51,232 bases of DNA from Asanoa iriomotensis (GCF_016862515.1 NZ_BONC01000059.1:1-51232); one strand, 5' to 3'; positions 24,895 to 34,412 are shown, numbered from the stretch's first letter. Notes: a model not told the origin generated them from the sequence alone. Made by a program: numbers and translations.

Positions 24895-26898
24895 GTGACC
24901 CTGAGCCTTGGCGAGCTGCTGGACGCGGCGCGGCGCGACCGCTTCGTCGGGCGCCGCCGCGAGGTGGCCAGCTTCGACGACTGCCTCGCCGGGCGCACGG
25001 CGCGGCGGGTGCTCTTCGTGCACGGCCAGGGTGGCATCGGCAAGACAACGCTGCTGGCCGAGTTGCGCGCCCGGGCCCGGGCCGCCGGCCGCGCGGTGGT
25101 GGAGGTCGACGGTCGTGAGGTCGACCCGTCACCGGAGGGGCTGACGGCGGCGATCGGCCCCCGGGACCTCGCGGGCGCCGTGCTGCTGGTCGACGGCTAC
25201 GAGGAGCTCGCGCCCATCGACGACTGGATCCGCGGCGCGTTCGTGCCGGGCCTGCGCGCCGACACCGTCGTCGTGCTTGCCGGTCGCGAGCCGCCGGCAC
25301 CGCCCTGGCGGGCCGACGCCGGCTGGCGGCAGCTCGTCGGCGTGCACGCGCTCGACCATTTCGACGCGGCGGAGAGCGACGAAGTCCTGGCCCACTCCGG
25401 CGTCGCCCCGGCCGTGCGGTCGCATCTCGTCCGGCTCGGCCGCGGGCATCCGCTGACCATCGCGTTGCTGGCCGACCTCGCGGCCGCCGGCAAGGTGCCC
25501 GACGCCCTCGCCGACGCGCCCGACCTCGTCTCGGTGCTGTTGGAGTCGTTCCTGGCCGACGTGCCCAGCGACGCCCACCTGACCGGCCTCGCGACCTGCG
25601 CGATCGCCTGGCTGACCACCGAGGACCTGCTGGCACACATGATCGGCGCCGACGCACCCGAGGTGTGGCGGTGGCTGGCCGGACGGCCGTTCGTCACCCG
25701 CGGCCCGCGCGGGCTGTTCGCCCACGACCTGGCGCGCGACGTGCTCGACGCGGAGTTCGAGCGCCGGATGCCGCAGCGCTACCACACGCACCACCGCACG
25801 ATCCACGCCTACACCGTGGCCGGCCTGCGCGGCACCACCGGGCCCGACCAGCAACAGCACGGCCAGCAGCTGCTCTTCCTGATGCGCAACAGCCCTTATG
25901 CCAGCGCGTTCGCGGCGTTGCGGGCGGTGGGTTCGGCCGCGGTCGTTCCGGCCCGGGCCGACGACCACGACCAGGTGCTGGGGATCGTCGAGCGGTTCGA
26001 AGGACCCGCGAGCGCCGAGCTCGCCGGTGCCTGGCTCGAGGATCAGCCCGAACACCTCTACGTGGTACGCGGCCGCGCCGGCGTGGCCGGGTTCGCCCTG
26101 CACCTGTTCCTGCCCAGCGGTTCCGGGCTGGAGGAGCGGGACCCGGTGGTCCGGGCCGTCCGGGAGCACGTCGCCCGGCACGGTCCCACCCGGCCGGGCG
26201 AGCTGGTCAACGTCGTCCGGCTCGTCGGCGGCGCCGACGACTACCAACGCGACCCGTACGCCGTGCTCGTCGCGCCGGTGTCGAGCGTGCTGGAGTGGCT
26301 GACCCGCCCGCTCGCCTGGACGTTCGCCGTCACCGTCGACCCCGAGTTCTGGGGGCCGCGATTCGACCACTCGGCACTCGCACCCCTGGTCGAGGTGGAC
26401 GTCGAGGGCCGGCGGCACGTCGCCTTCGGCATCGACTGGCGACGCCTGCCGGTCGACGTCTGGCTCGAGCTGATGCGGGAGCGCGGGCACTCAGGTGAGA
26501 CCGGACCACCGCCGGCCGCGCTGCTGCGCCCGCCGCCGTTGGACCGCGACCGGTTCGCCGCGGCCGTCAAATCGGCGCTGCCGGTGCTGCACCGTCCGGA
26601 CCAACTCGCCGCCAGCCCGCTGCTCGGCTCGATGCTGGCTTCGACCGCCACCGGGCCGACGGCGGCCCGACTGCGCGCCACGATCGAGACCGCCGTCGCC
26701 CGCCTCGGCGACGAGCCCAAGGGCGACCGGCTCCAGGCGGTCCTGCATCGCACGTACCTGCGACCGGCGCCCACGCAGGAAGCCGCCGCACAGGTCCTCG
26801 ACCTGCCGTTGAGCACCTACCGGCGCTATCTGGCCCGGGCGCTGGAGCACCTCACGGACCTGCTCTGGAGCGTCGAGATCGGCGACATCCGCCTCTAG
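24895..26898 (+). CDS. P-loop ATPase with C-terminal helix-turn-helix
   Basis: A 667-residue regulator-like protein. Residues 36-55 hold the Walker A motif in LFVHGQGGIGKTTLL; a Walker B-like LLVDGYEE follows, and the architecture to about residue 300 is that of the AAA/STAND ATPases. Residues about 355-525 contain a region that could be a GNAT acetyltransferase fold (HLYVVRGRAGVAGFALHLFL then a later WTFAVTVDPEFWGP strand), seen by pattern only. The last 50 residues (TQEAAAQVLDLPLSTYRRYL) form a sigma-region-4-like helix-turn-helix. Start GTG 24895; the open frame runs far upstream but overlaps the divergent gene and is not used. It could be an ATP-dependent transcription factor for its neighbours. 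Its stop overlaps the convergent LacI stop. Confidence 0.8.
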   Translation: MTLSLGELLDAARRDRFVGRRREVASFDDCLAGRTARRVLFVHGQGGIGKTTLLAELRARARAAGRAVVEVDGREVDPSPEGLTAAIGPRDLAGAVLLVDGYEELAPIDDWIRGAFVPGLRADTVVVLAGREPPAPPWRADAGWRQLVGVHALDHFDAAESDEVLAHSGVAPAVRSHLVRLGRGHPLTIALLADLAAAGKVPDALADAPDLVSVLLESFLADVPSDAHLTGLATCAIAWLTTEDLLAHMIGADAPEVWRWLAGRPFVTRGPRGLFAHDLARDVLDAEFERRMPQRYHTHHRTIHAYTVAGLRGTTGPDQQQHGQQLLFLMRNSPYASAFAALRAVGSAAVVPARADDHDQVLGIVERFEGPASAELAGAWLEDQPEHLYVVRGRAGVAGFALHLFLPSGSGLEERDPVVRAVREHVARHGPTRPGELVNVVRLVGGADDYQRDPYAVLVAPVSSVLEWLTRPLAWTFAVTVDPEFWGPRFDHSALAPLVEVDVEGRRHVAFGIDWRRLPVDVWLELMRERGHSGETGPPPAALLRPPPLDRDRFAAAVKSALPVLHRPDQLAASPLLGSMLASTATGPTAARLRATIETAVARLGDEPKGDRLQAVLHRTYLRPAPTQEAAAQVLDLPLSTYRRYLARALEHLTDLLWSVEIGDIRL

Positions 26899-27920
26899 GA
26901 CCTGGCCGGTCCGGTGCTCGCGCGGGCGACCAGGGCCGGCGCGACGCGGGGATAGGCCTCGCCCAGCAGGTCGGGCGGGGCGTCGAGGAGGTCGAGCAGC
27001 ATGCCCAGGCAGCGGCGGCCGACCTCGTCGAAGTCCTGCCGGATCGTGGTCAGCGGCGGTGACATGAACTCGGCCTCGGGGATGTCGTCGAAACCGACCA
27101 CGCTCACGTCGTCGGGCACGCGCACCCCGCGCTCGTGGAACGCCCGCAGCAGACCCAACGCCTGCTGGTCGTTGGCGCAGAACACCGCCGTCACGCGAGG
27201 GTCGCCGGCGAGCCGCAGGCCGGCTTCGTAGCCTGACCGCGCGCTCCAGTCGCCGTCGATCGCCGGTGGCACGGTCGCACCGGCCTCTTCTAGTGTGGAC
27301 CGCCAGGCCGACTCGCGATCGCGGGCCTCGCGCCAGTTCTGCGGGCCGCGCACGTGCCACACCGTCGCGTGGCCGAGCGTGAGCAGGTGTTGCACCGCCA
27401 GGCGGGCGCCCGCGACCTGGTCGACCGAGATGGCCGGCAGCGCGCCGCTGGTGCCGGCCTCGACGACCACCGCGGGAATGCCGGTCGGCAGTGAGCGCAG
27501 GGCGGCGGCCGTGTTGGTGAACGGCGCGATGATGACGACGCCGGCCACCGACTGCTCGGCCAGCGCGCTCAGCGCGTCGCCGACGCCGTCGTGGTCGAGT
27601 TGCTCGAGCGTCACGATGCTCACGCCGTAGCCCGCGGCCCGGGCCGCCCGCTCGACGCCGAGCAGGGTGGCGGCCGGTCCATAGAGGATGGTGTCGAAGC
27701 TGACGACGCCCAGCACCCGCGATCGGCGCCCGGCCAGACCGCGGGCGAGCGCGTTGGGGCGGTAGTTGAGCTGACGGACGGCGGTCAGCACGCGTTCCCG
27801 GGTCTCGCTGCGAACGCTCGGGTGGCCGTTGAGCACGCGCGAGACGGTCTGGTGCGAGACGCCGGCCAGTCGGGCGACGTCGATCATCACCGCCGGTCGT
27901 GGCGGAGACGGCTGATCCAT
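26895..27920 (-). CDS. LacI-family repressor of the L-arabinose operon
   Basis: A 341-residue LacI regulator. The DNA-binding part is MIDVARLAGVSHQTVSRVLN followed by the hinge helix PNALARGLAG; the sugar domain includes VLGVVSFDTILYGP and VTAVFCANDQQALGLL. It is divergent from the arabinose transporter and araBA genes, and the shared 152-base region has two operators of one type, each over a promoter. It therefore most likely acts as an AraR-like repressor, released by L-arabinose, of the operon and of itself. Its 3' end overlaps the convergent ATPase gene by 4 bases. Confidence 0.93.
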   Translation of the reverse strand: MDQPSPPRPAVMIDVARLAGVSHQTVSRVLNGHPSVRSETRERVLTAVRQLNYRPNALARGLAGRRSRVLGVVSFDTILYGPAATLLGVERAARAAGYGVSIVTLEQLDHDGVGDALSALAEQSVAGVVIIAPFTNTAAALRSLPTGIPAVVVEAGTSGALPAISVDQVAGARLAVQHLLTLGHATVWHVRGPQNWREARDRESAWRSTLEEAGATVPPAIDGDWSARSGYEAGLRLAGDPRVTAVFCANDQQALGLLRAFHERGVRVPDDVSVVGFDDIPEAEFMSPPLTTIRQDFDEVGRRCLGMLLDLLDAPPDLLGEAYPRVAPALVARASTGPARS

Positions 27921-27956
27921 GGCAACTCCTCGGCCGACACTCTACCCGCCTTGTCG

Positions 27957-27984
27957 ATCATAACGCGGCTGTGAACGCTAACAA
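27957..27984 (-). promoter_or_regulatory. LacI gene promoter with operator 1
   Basis: On the minus strand TTGTTA (27984-27979) and TATGAT (27962-27957) are separated by 16 bases, a good vegetative promoter for the LacI gene. The -35 box lies inside operator 1, TGTGAACGCTAACA at 27970-27983. The right half GCTAACA equals the ideal LacI/GalR half-site of TGTTAGCGCTAACA. Repressor binding here would block its own gene. Confidence 0.75.
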
Positions 27985-28001
27985 TCGTTCTTTCGGAGCT
28001 A

Positions 28002-28045
28002 TTGACGTCGATTATGAGAGCGCTAACATTCTCGCAACACGCGAG
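28002..28045 (+). promoter_or_regulatory. arabinose operon promoter with operator 2
   Basis: TTGACG at 28002-28007 and TAACAT at 28024-28029, 16 bases apart, form a good promoter. Operator 2, TGAGAGCGCTAACA at 28015-28028, covers the spacer and the -10 box and shares CGCTAACA with operator 1; the two start 45 bases apart, about four helical turns. The leader carries a small hairpin, CTCGC at 28031-28035 with GCGAG at 28041-28045. Confidence 0.78.
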
Positions 28046-28072
28046 CCATCGACGTACGTGAGGAGGAAAGCC

Positions 28073-29074
28073 GTGCTCAGAAAGGTGTCCGCGGTTGTGC
28101 TCGGTGGCGTGCTCGTCGCTGCCGCGCTGGCCGCTTGTGGTGGCCAGGAACGGGGTGGCGGCAGCGGGACGGGGTCCGGGGCCGGCAAAGACGACGGCCA
28201 GATCGTCATGGGCTTCTCCCAGGTCGGTGCCGAGAGCGGCTGGCGCACGGCCAACACCAAGTCCATCCAGGAGTCCGCCGAGGCGGCCGGGATCAAGCTC
28301 CAGTTCTCCGACGCGCAGCAGAAGCAGGAAAACCAGATCAAGGCCATCCGCAGCTTCATCTCGCAGAAGGTCGACATCATCGCCTTCTCGCCGGTGGTCG
28401 AGTCCGGCTGGGACACCGTTCTCAAGGAGGCCAAGGACGCCGGCATCCCGGTGATCCTGACCGACCGGGCCGTCGACTCACCCGACAAGACGCTCTACAA
28501 GACGTTTATCGGCTCCGACTTCGTGGTGGAGGGCCAAAAGGCCGGCGAGTGGGTCAAGCAGGAGTTCGCCAGTGCGAGCGGCCCGGTCAACATGGTCGAA
28601 CTGCAGGGCAACACCGGTGCGGCGCCGGCCATCGACCGCAAGGAGGGCTTCGCGTCGGTGATCGGCTCGGACCCGAAGTTCAAGATGCTCGCCTCGCAGC
28701 CCGGCGACTTCACGCGGGTCAAGGGCAAGGAGGTCATGGAGGCCTTCCTGCGGGCCAACCCCGACATCGACCTGCTCTACGCGCACAACGACGACATGGG
28801 TCTCGGCGCCATCGAGGCGATCGAGGCGGCCGGCAAGAAGCCCGGCACCGACATCAAGATCGTGACCGTCGACGCGGTGAAGGACGGCATGCAGGCGCTC
28901 GCCGACGGCAAGATCAACTTCATCGTGGAGTGCAGCCCGCTGCTCGGCCCACAGCTGATGGACCTGGCCAAGAAGGTGGTCGCCGGCGAGACGGTGCCCG
29001 AGCGGGTGCTGACCGAGGAGACCACGTTCACCCAGGAGCAGGCCAAGTCGGCGCTGCCCGACCGCAAGTACTGA
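28073..29074 (+). CDS. sugar ABC transporter binding lipoprotein (YtfQ-like)
   Basis: A 333-residue binding protein of the ribose/galactofuranose type (periplasmic-binding protein type I). The GTG at 28073 follows AGGAGG at 28061-28066 and yields a lipoprotein signal ending LVAAALAACGG. The mature part reads IVMGFSQVGAESGWRTANTK, close to YtfQ, and includes the ligand-site segments ILTDRAVDS and YAHNDDMGLGAIEAIE. With araB and araA in the same operon the ligand is probably L-arabinose, perhaps the furanose form as in the E. coli galactofuranose system (inference). A strong UUCG hairpin follows, probably protecting its mRNA. Confidence 0.93.
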   Translation: MLRKVSAVVLGGVLVAAALAACGGQERGGGSGTGSGAGKDDGQIVMGFSQVGAESGWRTANTKSIQESAEAAGIKLQFSDAQQKQENQIKAIRSFISQKVDIIAFSPVVESGWDTVLKEAKDAGIPVILTDRAVDSPDKTLYKTFIGSDFVVEGQKAGEWVKQEFASASGPVNMVELQGNTGAAPAIDRKEGFASVIGSDPKFKMLASQPGDFTRVKGKEVMEAFLRANPDIDLLYAHNDDMGLGAIEAIEAAGKKPGTDIKIVTVDAVKDGMQALADGKINFIVECSPLLGPQLMDLAKKVVAGETVPERVLTEETTFTQEQAKSALPDRKY

Positions 29075-29081
29075 GCTCGAC

Positions 29082-29103
29082 GGTGGCCCCTTCGGGGGCC
29101 ACC
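29082..29103 (+). terminator. UUCG-capped stem-loop after the binding-protein gene
   Basis: GGTGGCCCC at 29082-29090 pairs perfectly with GGGGCCACC at 29095-29103 around a TTCG tetraloop, an extra-stable RNA hairpin. A short CCTTCC run follows, not a T-run. As in the first transporter locus, it separates the binding protein from the other transporter genes, likely giving higher binding-protein levels by stabilisation or partial termination. Confidence 0.75.
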
Positions 29104-29127
29104 CCCTTCCCAAAACAGGAGAGGGCC

Positions 29128-30654
29128 ATGTCGGAGAGGGAGCCGGTGCTCGTCATGCGGGGCATCGGCAAGCGGTTCCCGGGCGTCGTCGCGCTCGACG
29201 GCGTCGATCTGCGGTTGTTCCCGGGCGAGGTGCACGCCCTGATGGGCGAGAACGGCGCGGGCAAGTCGACCCTGATCAAAGTGCTCACCGGCGCCTACCA
29301 CCACGACCAGGGCGACATCACGCTCGGCGGTGAGCCGGTCGCCTTCGCCGGGCCGCACCAGGCTCAGCAGGCCGGCATCAGCACCGTCTACCAGGAGATC
29401 AACCTCTGCCCCAACCTGTCCGTGGCGGAGAACGTGCTGATCGGCCGGGCGCCCACCCGGTTCGGCCGGATCCGCTGGTCGGCGATGCGGCGCCGGGCCG
29501 AGGAGCTGCTCGCCCGCCTGCAGCTGTCCATCGACGTCGGCTCGGACCTGGGTGCGCATTCGATCGCCGTACAACAGCTGGTCGCCATCGCCCGTGCCCT
29601 TGACGTCGATGCCAAGGTGCTGGTCCTCGACGAGCCGACGTCGAGCCTCGATGCGTCCGAAGTGGACCAGCTCTTCCGGGTGATGCGCGGGCTCAAGGAC
29701 GACGGCATCGCGATCCTGTTCGTGACGCACTTCCTCGACCAGGTCTACGAGATCGCGGACCGGATGACCGTGCTGCGCAACGGCCGCCGGGTCGGCGAAT
29801 ATCGCACCGCCGAGCTGAGCCAGCTCGACCTGGTCGCCGCGATGATCGGCAAGGAGCTGGCGGCGCTGGAGGACATCGAGGAGGCGCCGCGTCGCGAGGT
29901 CGCCGCGCTCGAGCGGGGCACACCGGTCGTCAGCGCCGACGGCGTCGGCCGCGCCGGGGCCATCGCGCCGTTCTCCCTCGGCATACACAAGGGCGAGGTG
30001 GTCGGCCTCGCCGGGCTGCTCGGCTCCGGCCGCACCGAGATCGCCCGGCTGCTGTTCGGCGCGGACCGTTCCGACCAGGGCCAGATCGCGGTCGACGGCA
30101 CGCCCGTCACGTTCCGGGGGCCGCAGTCGGCGATGCGGCACGGGATTGCCTACTGCCCCGAGAACAGGCGCACCGACGGCCTGGTCGAGGAGCTGACCGT
30201 CCGCGAGAACATCGTGCTCGCCCTGCAGGCGGCTCGTGGCTGGGCTCGCCCGGTGCCCCGCGGCCGGCAGGACGAGCTGGTCGGCCGCTTTGTCAAGGCG
30301 CTCGACATCCGGCCGGCCGATCCGGAGCTGCCGGTGCGCAACCTCAGCGGCGGCAACCAGCAGAAGGTGCTGCTGGCCCGCTGGCTGATCACCGAGCCGC
30401 GGCTGATGATCCTCGACGAGCCCACCCGCGGCATCGACGTCGGGGCCAAGGCCGAGATCCAGCGCCTGGTGGTCGAGCTGTCCGACGGTGGCATGGCGGT
30501 GCTGTTCATCTCGGCCGAGCTGGAGGAGGTGCTGCGGCTCAGCCACAAGGTCGCGGTGCTGCGCGACCGCCGGCTGGTCACCGAGCTCGAGAACACCGAC
30601 GGCCTCGACCTCGACCGGGTGATGGCCGCGATCGCGAGCGGAGGGGCGACATGA
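29128..30654 (+). CDS. sugar ABC transporter ATPase, two domains (YtfR-like)
   Basis: A 508-residue ATPase with two fused nucleotide-binding domains, as usual for ribose-type importers. Domain 1 has an intact Walker A (GENGAGKSTLIK) and Walker B (VLVLDEPTSSLD) but a degenerate signature (SIAVQQLVAIARAL). Domain 2 has the degenerate Walker A usual for this family (GLLGSGRTE), an intact signature (LSGGNQQK) and Walker B (LMILDEPTRGID). ATG 29128 has GGAGAGG upstream. It powers the two permeases encoded next. Its stop overlaps the start of a 31-codon frame as ATGA. Confidence 0.95.
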   Translation: MSEREPVLVMRGIGKRFPGVVALDGVDLRLFPGEVHALMGENGAGKSTLIKVLTGAYHHDQGDITLGGEPVAFAGPHQAQQAGISTVYQEINLCPNLSVAENVLIGRAPTRFGRIRWSAMRRRAEELLARLQLSIDVGSDLGAHSIAVQQLVAIARALDVDAKVLVLDEPTSSLDASEVDQLFRVMRGLKDDGIAILFVTHFLDQVYEIADRMTVLRNGRRVGEYRTAELSQLDLVAAMIGKELAALEDIEEAPRREVAALERGTPVVSADGVGRAGAIAPFSLGIHKGEVVGLAGLLGSGRTEIARLLFGADRSDQGQIAVDGTPVTFRGPQSAMRHGIAYCPENRRTDGLVEELTVRENIVLALQAARGWARPVPRGRQDELVGRFVKALDIRPADPELPVRNLSGGNQQKVLLARWLITEPRLMILDEPTRGIDVGAKAEIQRLVVELSDGGMAVLFISAELEEVLRLSHKVAVLRDRRLVTELENTDGLDLDRVMAAIASGGAT

Positions 30655-30746
30655 GCGGGCGGGCGGCCCGATGGCCGTTGCTCTGGCCCGCCGGCAGATG
30701 GAGAGGTGGCGCGGGTCCCGCGAGCCGAGGGGAAGTGACGGCATGA
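30651..30746 (+). CDS. possible 31-residue coupled small ORF
   Basis: An ATG at 30651 overlaps the ATPase stop (ATGA), preceded by GAGGGG; the frame ends with a TGA at 30744-30746 that overlaps the ATG of the next permease (ATGA again). The peptide (MSGRAARWPLLWPAGRWRGG at its start) is rich in Arg, Trp and Gly and matches nothing I know. The double overlap would let ribosomes pass from ATPase to permease. It could be a real small protein, a translational bridge, or a broken permease N-terminus. Confidence 0.35.
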   Translation: MSGRAARWPLLWPAGRWRGGAGPASRGEVTA

Positions 30747-31756
30747 GCAACCTGGTCCGGCACCGCCTGTTCTGGCCGGTTGCGATGTTGTTGTTGCTCC
30801 TCGTCGGGAACCTCGCCTTCACGCCGGGCTTCTTCGCCATCGAGCTGCGCGACGGGCACCTCTTCGGCGCCCTGATCGATATCCTCCGCCAGGGCGCGCC
30901 GCTGATGCTGGTCGCGCTCGGCATGACGCTGGTGATCGCGACCGGCGGCATCGACCTGTCGGTCGGTGCGGTCGTGGCGATCTCCGGTGCGCTGGCCTGC
31001 CAACAGATCAGCCAGCTCGGCGACCAGGGCGCGGTCGGCGGCGTCCTGGTCGCCGTGGCGTTGGCGCTGCTGCTCTGTGCCGGCCTCGGGCTGTGGAACG
31101 GCTTCCTGGTCGGCGTGGTCGGCATCCAGCCGATCATCGCGACGCTGATCCTGATGATCGCCGGCCGCGGCGTCGCGCAGCTCATCACGGGCGGCCAGAT
31201 CATCAACGTCAACTCGCCGCCGTACAAGGCGATCGCGACGGGTTTTCTCCTGGCCGTCCCGGTGCCGGTGATCATCGCGGCCGCGCTGGTCGCGGTCGTC
31301 GCGCTGGTCACCCGGCGCAGCGCGTTCGGCATGCTGCTCGAGTCGGTGGGCGGCAACGCGGGCGCGAGCCGCCTGGCCGGCATCCGTTCGCGACAGTTGA
31401 TCATCATCGCGTACGTGGCCTGCGCGGTCTGTGCCGGCGTGGCCGGGCTGATGGTCAGCTCGACGGTGTCCAGCGCCGACGGCAACAACGCCGGCCTGCT
31501 GATCGAGCTCGACGCGATCCTGGCGGTCGTGATCGGCGGCACTTCGCTGCTCGGCGGCCGGTTCTCGATCGCCGGCACCGTGGTGGGCGCGCTGCTGATC
31601 AAGACGCTCGACACGACGATCTACACGATCGGCATCCCGCCCGAGGTCACCCTGCTGTTCAAGGCGGTGGTCGTGGTGGTCCTCTGCCTCGTGCAGGCGC
31701 CCGCCTTCCGCGCCCGGTTCGCTCGTCGTCGCCCGACCGCGGAGGTGTCGGCATGA
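30743..31756 (+). CDS. sugar ABC transporter permease (YtfT-like)
   Basis: A 337-residue permease of the ribose/galactofuranose family. ATG 30743 (AGGGGAAG upstream) is preferred; an in-frame ATG at 30671 would add a 24-residue basic stretch unlike the family. The first helix is WPVAMLLLLLVGNLAF and the family signature [18 protein letters not shown] follows; the later ATPase-contact loop is near GGNAGASRLAGI. About eight to ten membrane helices. It works with the next permease as a heterodimer. Its stop overlaps the next start as ATGA. Confidence 0.93.
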   Translation: MSNLVRHRLFWPVAMLLLLLVGNLAFTPGFFAIELRDGHLFGALIDILRQGAPLMLVALGMTLVIATGGIDLSVGAVVAISGALACQQISQLGDQGAVGGVLVAVALALLLCAGLGLWNGFLVGVVGIQPIIATLILMIAGRGVAQLITGGQIINVNSPPYKAIATGFLLAVPVPVIIAAALVAVVALVTRRSAFGMLLESVGGNAGASRLAGIRSRQLIIIAYVACAVCAGVAGLMVSSTVSSADGNNAGLLIELDAILAVVIGGTSLLGGRFSIAGTVVGALLIKTLDTTIYTIGIPPEVTLLFKAVVVVVLCLVQAPAFRARFARRRPTAEVSA

Positions 31757-32751
31757 CCAAGGTCGAGACGCGGTTGCCGGCCCCGACCGTGCCGCGCCGG
31801 TTCCCGCTGCGCCAGAAGTACCTGCCGGTCACCGCCACCGCGGTGTTGATCTCCCTGATGTACGGCCTCGGCGTGATCAACTACCCGGGCTTCAGCGACA
31901 CCCAGATCGTGCTCAACATCTTCATCGACAACGCGTTCCTGCTCGTGGTCGCGGTCGGCATGACGTTCGTGATCCTGACCGGCGGCATCGACCTGTCGGT
32001 CGGCGCAGTGGTCGCCCTGACCACGATGGTGGTCGCGCTGCTGCTGGAGAACGGCTGGCCGGCCGCGGTCGTGCTGCCGGTCGCGCTGCTGATGGGCGCG
32101 ACGATCGGGCTCGGGATGGGTCTGATGATCCATTACTTCGAGGTGCAGCCGTTCATCGCGACGCTGGCCGGCATGTTCCTCGCCCGCGGGCTCTGTTATG
32201 CCATCAGCACCACCTCGATCGGGATCGACGACCCGTTCTGGGTGCGGGTGGCCAACGCGCAGCTCTGGGTCGGCGGCTGGTTCATCACGATCAGCGTGCT
32301 GGTCGCGCTCGTCGTCGTGCTGATCGCCGCCTACGTGCTGGCCTACACGACGTTCGGCCGCGACGTCTACGCGGTCGGCGGCAACCCGCAGTCGGCGATG
32401 CTGATGGGCCTGCGCGTCGGCCGCACCCGGATCGCCGTCTACACGATCAGCGGGCTGTGCTCGGGCCTGGGCGGCGTGCTGCTCAGCTTCTACATGCTCT
32501 CCGGGTACGGGCTGCACGCCTCCGGCATGGAGCTCGACGCGATCGCCGCGGTGGTGATCGGCGGCACGCTGCTCACCGGCGGCTCCGGCTACCTGCTCGG
32601 CACCGTGCTCGGCGTGCTGGTGCTCGGCCTGATCCAGACGATCATCACGTTCCAGGGTGATCTGAGCTCCTGGTGGACGAAGATCTTCATCGGACTGTTC
32701 CTGTTCGTCTTCATCGTCCTGCAGCGCGCCGTGACCCGGCGCCGCCGCTGA
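31753..32751 (+). CDS. yjfF: sugar ABC transporter permease YjfF
   Basis: A 332-residue permease clearly related to E. coli YjfF: the segments [20 protein letters not shown] and [20 protein letters not shown] match it closely, as does [19 protein letters not shown]. About nine membrane helices end in a basic tail. In E. coli YjfF pairs with YtfT to import galactofuranose; with araBA beside it the cargo here is probably arabinose. Start ATG 31753 overlaps the preceding stop by 4 bases, with GGAGGTG upstream. Confidence 0.93.
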   Translation: MTKVETRLPAPTVPRRFPLRQKYLPVTATAVLISLMYGLGVINYPGFSDTQIVLNIFIDNAFLLVVAVGMTFVILTGGIDLSVGAVVALTTMVVALLLENGWPAAVVLPVALLMGATIGLGMGLMIHYFEVQPFIATLAGMFLARGLCYAISTTSIGIDDPFWVRVANAQLWVGGWFITISVLVALVVVLIAAYVLAYTTFGRDVYAVGGNPQSAMLMGLRVGRTRIAVYTISGLCSGLGGVLLSFYMLSGYGLHASGMELDAIAAVVIGGTLLTGGSGYLLGTVLGVLVLGLIQTIITFQGDLSSWWTKIFIGLFLFVFIVLQRAVTRRRR

Positions 32752-32762
32752 GGGGTGGGCCC

Positions 32763-34412
32763 ATGGCCGCGCACGTGATCGGCATCGACTTCGGCACGCT
32801 CTCGGGCCGGGCCGTGGTGGTCCGGGTCTCCGACGGTGCCGAGGTCGGCTCCGCGGTGCACGAGTACGCGCACGGCGCCGTCGAGCGCACCCTGCCCGCC
32901 AGCGGCCGGTCGCTGCCGCCGAACTGGGCGCTGCAGGTGCCGCAGGACTGGCGCGACGTGCTGCGCGAGGCGGTGCCGAAGGCGCTCGCGGTCGCCGCAG
33001 TCCCGGCCTCGGACGTGGTGGGCATCGGGACCGACTTCACCGCCTGCACGGTGCTGCCGACCCTCGCCGACGGCACGCCGCTCTGCGAGGTCGACGGGTT
33101 GGCGGACCGGCCGCACGCGTACCCGAAGCTCTGGAAACACCACGCCGCACAGGGCCAGGCCGACCGGATCAACGCGGTCGCCGCCGCCCGCGGCGAGCCG
33201 TGGCTGCGCCGCTACGGCGGCCGGATCTCGTCGGAATGGCAGTTCGCCAAGGGCCTGCAGCTGCTCGACGAGGACCCGGAGCTGTACGACCGTGCCGAAC
33301 GCTGGATCGAGGCGGCCGACTGGATCGTCTGGGAGCTGTGCGGTGCGGAGACCCGCAACGTCTGCACCGCCGGCTACAAAGGGATCCACCAGGACGGCTC
33401 GTACCCGTCGCGCGATTATCTGGCGGCGCTCGACCCGCGCTTCGCCGGCTTCGTCGACAAGCTGCGCCACCCACTGTCGGCGTTGGGTGGTCGCGCGGGC
33501 TCGCTGACCGCACGTGCGGCGGCCCTGACCGGCCTGCCGGAGGGGATCGCGGTCGCGGTCGGCAACGTGGACGCGCACGTCACCGCACCCGCCGCCCGCG
33601 CTGTCGAGCCCGGCCAGCTCGTCGCGATCATGGGCACCTCGACGTGTCACGTGCTCTCCAGCGACGGGCTCGCGGAGGTGCCAGGCATGTGCGGCGTGGT
33701 GGCCGACGGGATCGTGTCGGGGCTGTGGGGCTACGAGGCCGGCCAGAGCGGGGTCGGCGACATCTTCGCGTGGTTCGCGGAGACCTCGGTGCCGGCCTCC
33801 TACGTGGCCGCGGCCGGCGGGCGCGACCTGCACGAATATCTCAGCGAGCTGGCGGCGGCACAGCCCGTCGGCGCGCACGGCCTGGTCGCGCTCGACTGGC
33901 ACAGCGGCAACCGGTCGGTGCTGGTCGACCACGCGCTCTCCGGCGTGATCCTGGGCCAGACGCTGGCCACCCGGCCCGAGGACCAGTACCGGGCGCTGGT
34001 CGAGGCGACCGCGTTCGGCACCCGGATGATCGTCGAGACGTTCGAGTCGGCCGGTGTGCCGGTCACCGAGGTGGTCGCCGCGGGCGGGCTCCTCAAGAAC
34101 GACTTCGTCATGCAGGTGTACGCCGACGTGCTGCGCCGGCCGATCGCGGTGATCGGGTCGGCGCAGGGGCCGGCGCTGGGCTCGGCGATCCACGCGGCGG
34201 TGGCAGCCGGGCACTACCCGGACGTCCGGGCCGCCGCGGCGGTGATGGGCAGCCGGGGACCAGACGTCTACCGGCCGGATCCCGAGCGTGCCGACGCGTA
34301 CGACCCGATCTACGCCGACTACCGCGAGTTGCACGACCACTTCGGGCGCGGTGCCTCGAACGTGTTGCACCGTCTGCACGCCCGCCGCTCGACGCAGGGA
34401 GGACGGACTTGA
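32763..34412 (+). CDS. araB: ribulokinase
   Basis: A 549-residue sugar kinase of the FGGY family that phosphorylates L-ribulose with ATP to L-ribulose 5-phosphate. The N-terminal phosphate-binding strand is [15 protein letters not shown], the ribulokinase-typical [13 protein letters not shown] follows, and the second FGGY domain has [10 protein letters not shown] and [19 protein letters not shown], with [11 protein letters not shown] near the end. Length matches the family. The ATG at 32763 has GAGGGGTGGG upstream and lies 11 bases after the permease gene, so it belongs to the arabinose operon. The 3' end overlaps araA as TTGA. Confidence 0.97.
   Translation: MAAHVIGIDFGTLSGRAVVVRVSDGAEVGSAVHEYAHGAVERTLPASGRSLPPNWALQVPQDWRDVLREAVPKALAVAAVPASDVVGIGTDFTACTVLPTLADGTPLCEVDGLADRPHAYPKLWKHHAAQGQADRINAVAAARGEPWLRRYGGRISSEWQFAKGLQLLDEDPELYDRAERWIEAADWIVWELCGAETRNVCTAGYKGIHQDGSYPSRDYLAALDPRFAGFVDKLRHPLSALGGRAGSLTARAAALTGLPEGIAVAVGNVDAHVTAPAARAVEPGQLVAIMGTSTCHVLSSDGLAEVPGMCGVVADGIVSGLWGYEAGQSGVGDIFAWFAETSVPASYVAAAGGRDLHEYLSELAAAQPVGAHGLVALDWHSGNRSVLVDHALSGVILGQTLATRPEDQYRALVEATAFGTRMIVETFESAGVPVTEVVAAGGLLKNDFVMQVYADVLRRPIAVIGSAQGPALGSAIHAAVAAGHYPDVRAAAAVMGSRGPDVYRPDPERADAYDPIYADYRELHDHFGRGASNVLHRLHARRSTQGGRT

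Noticed and set aside
28777-31614. A 945-codon minus-strand frame
   Set aside because: Antisense to the transporter ATPase and permease genes, which are certain.
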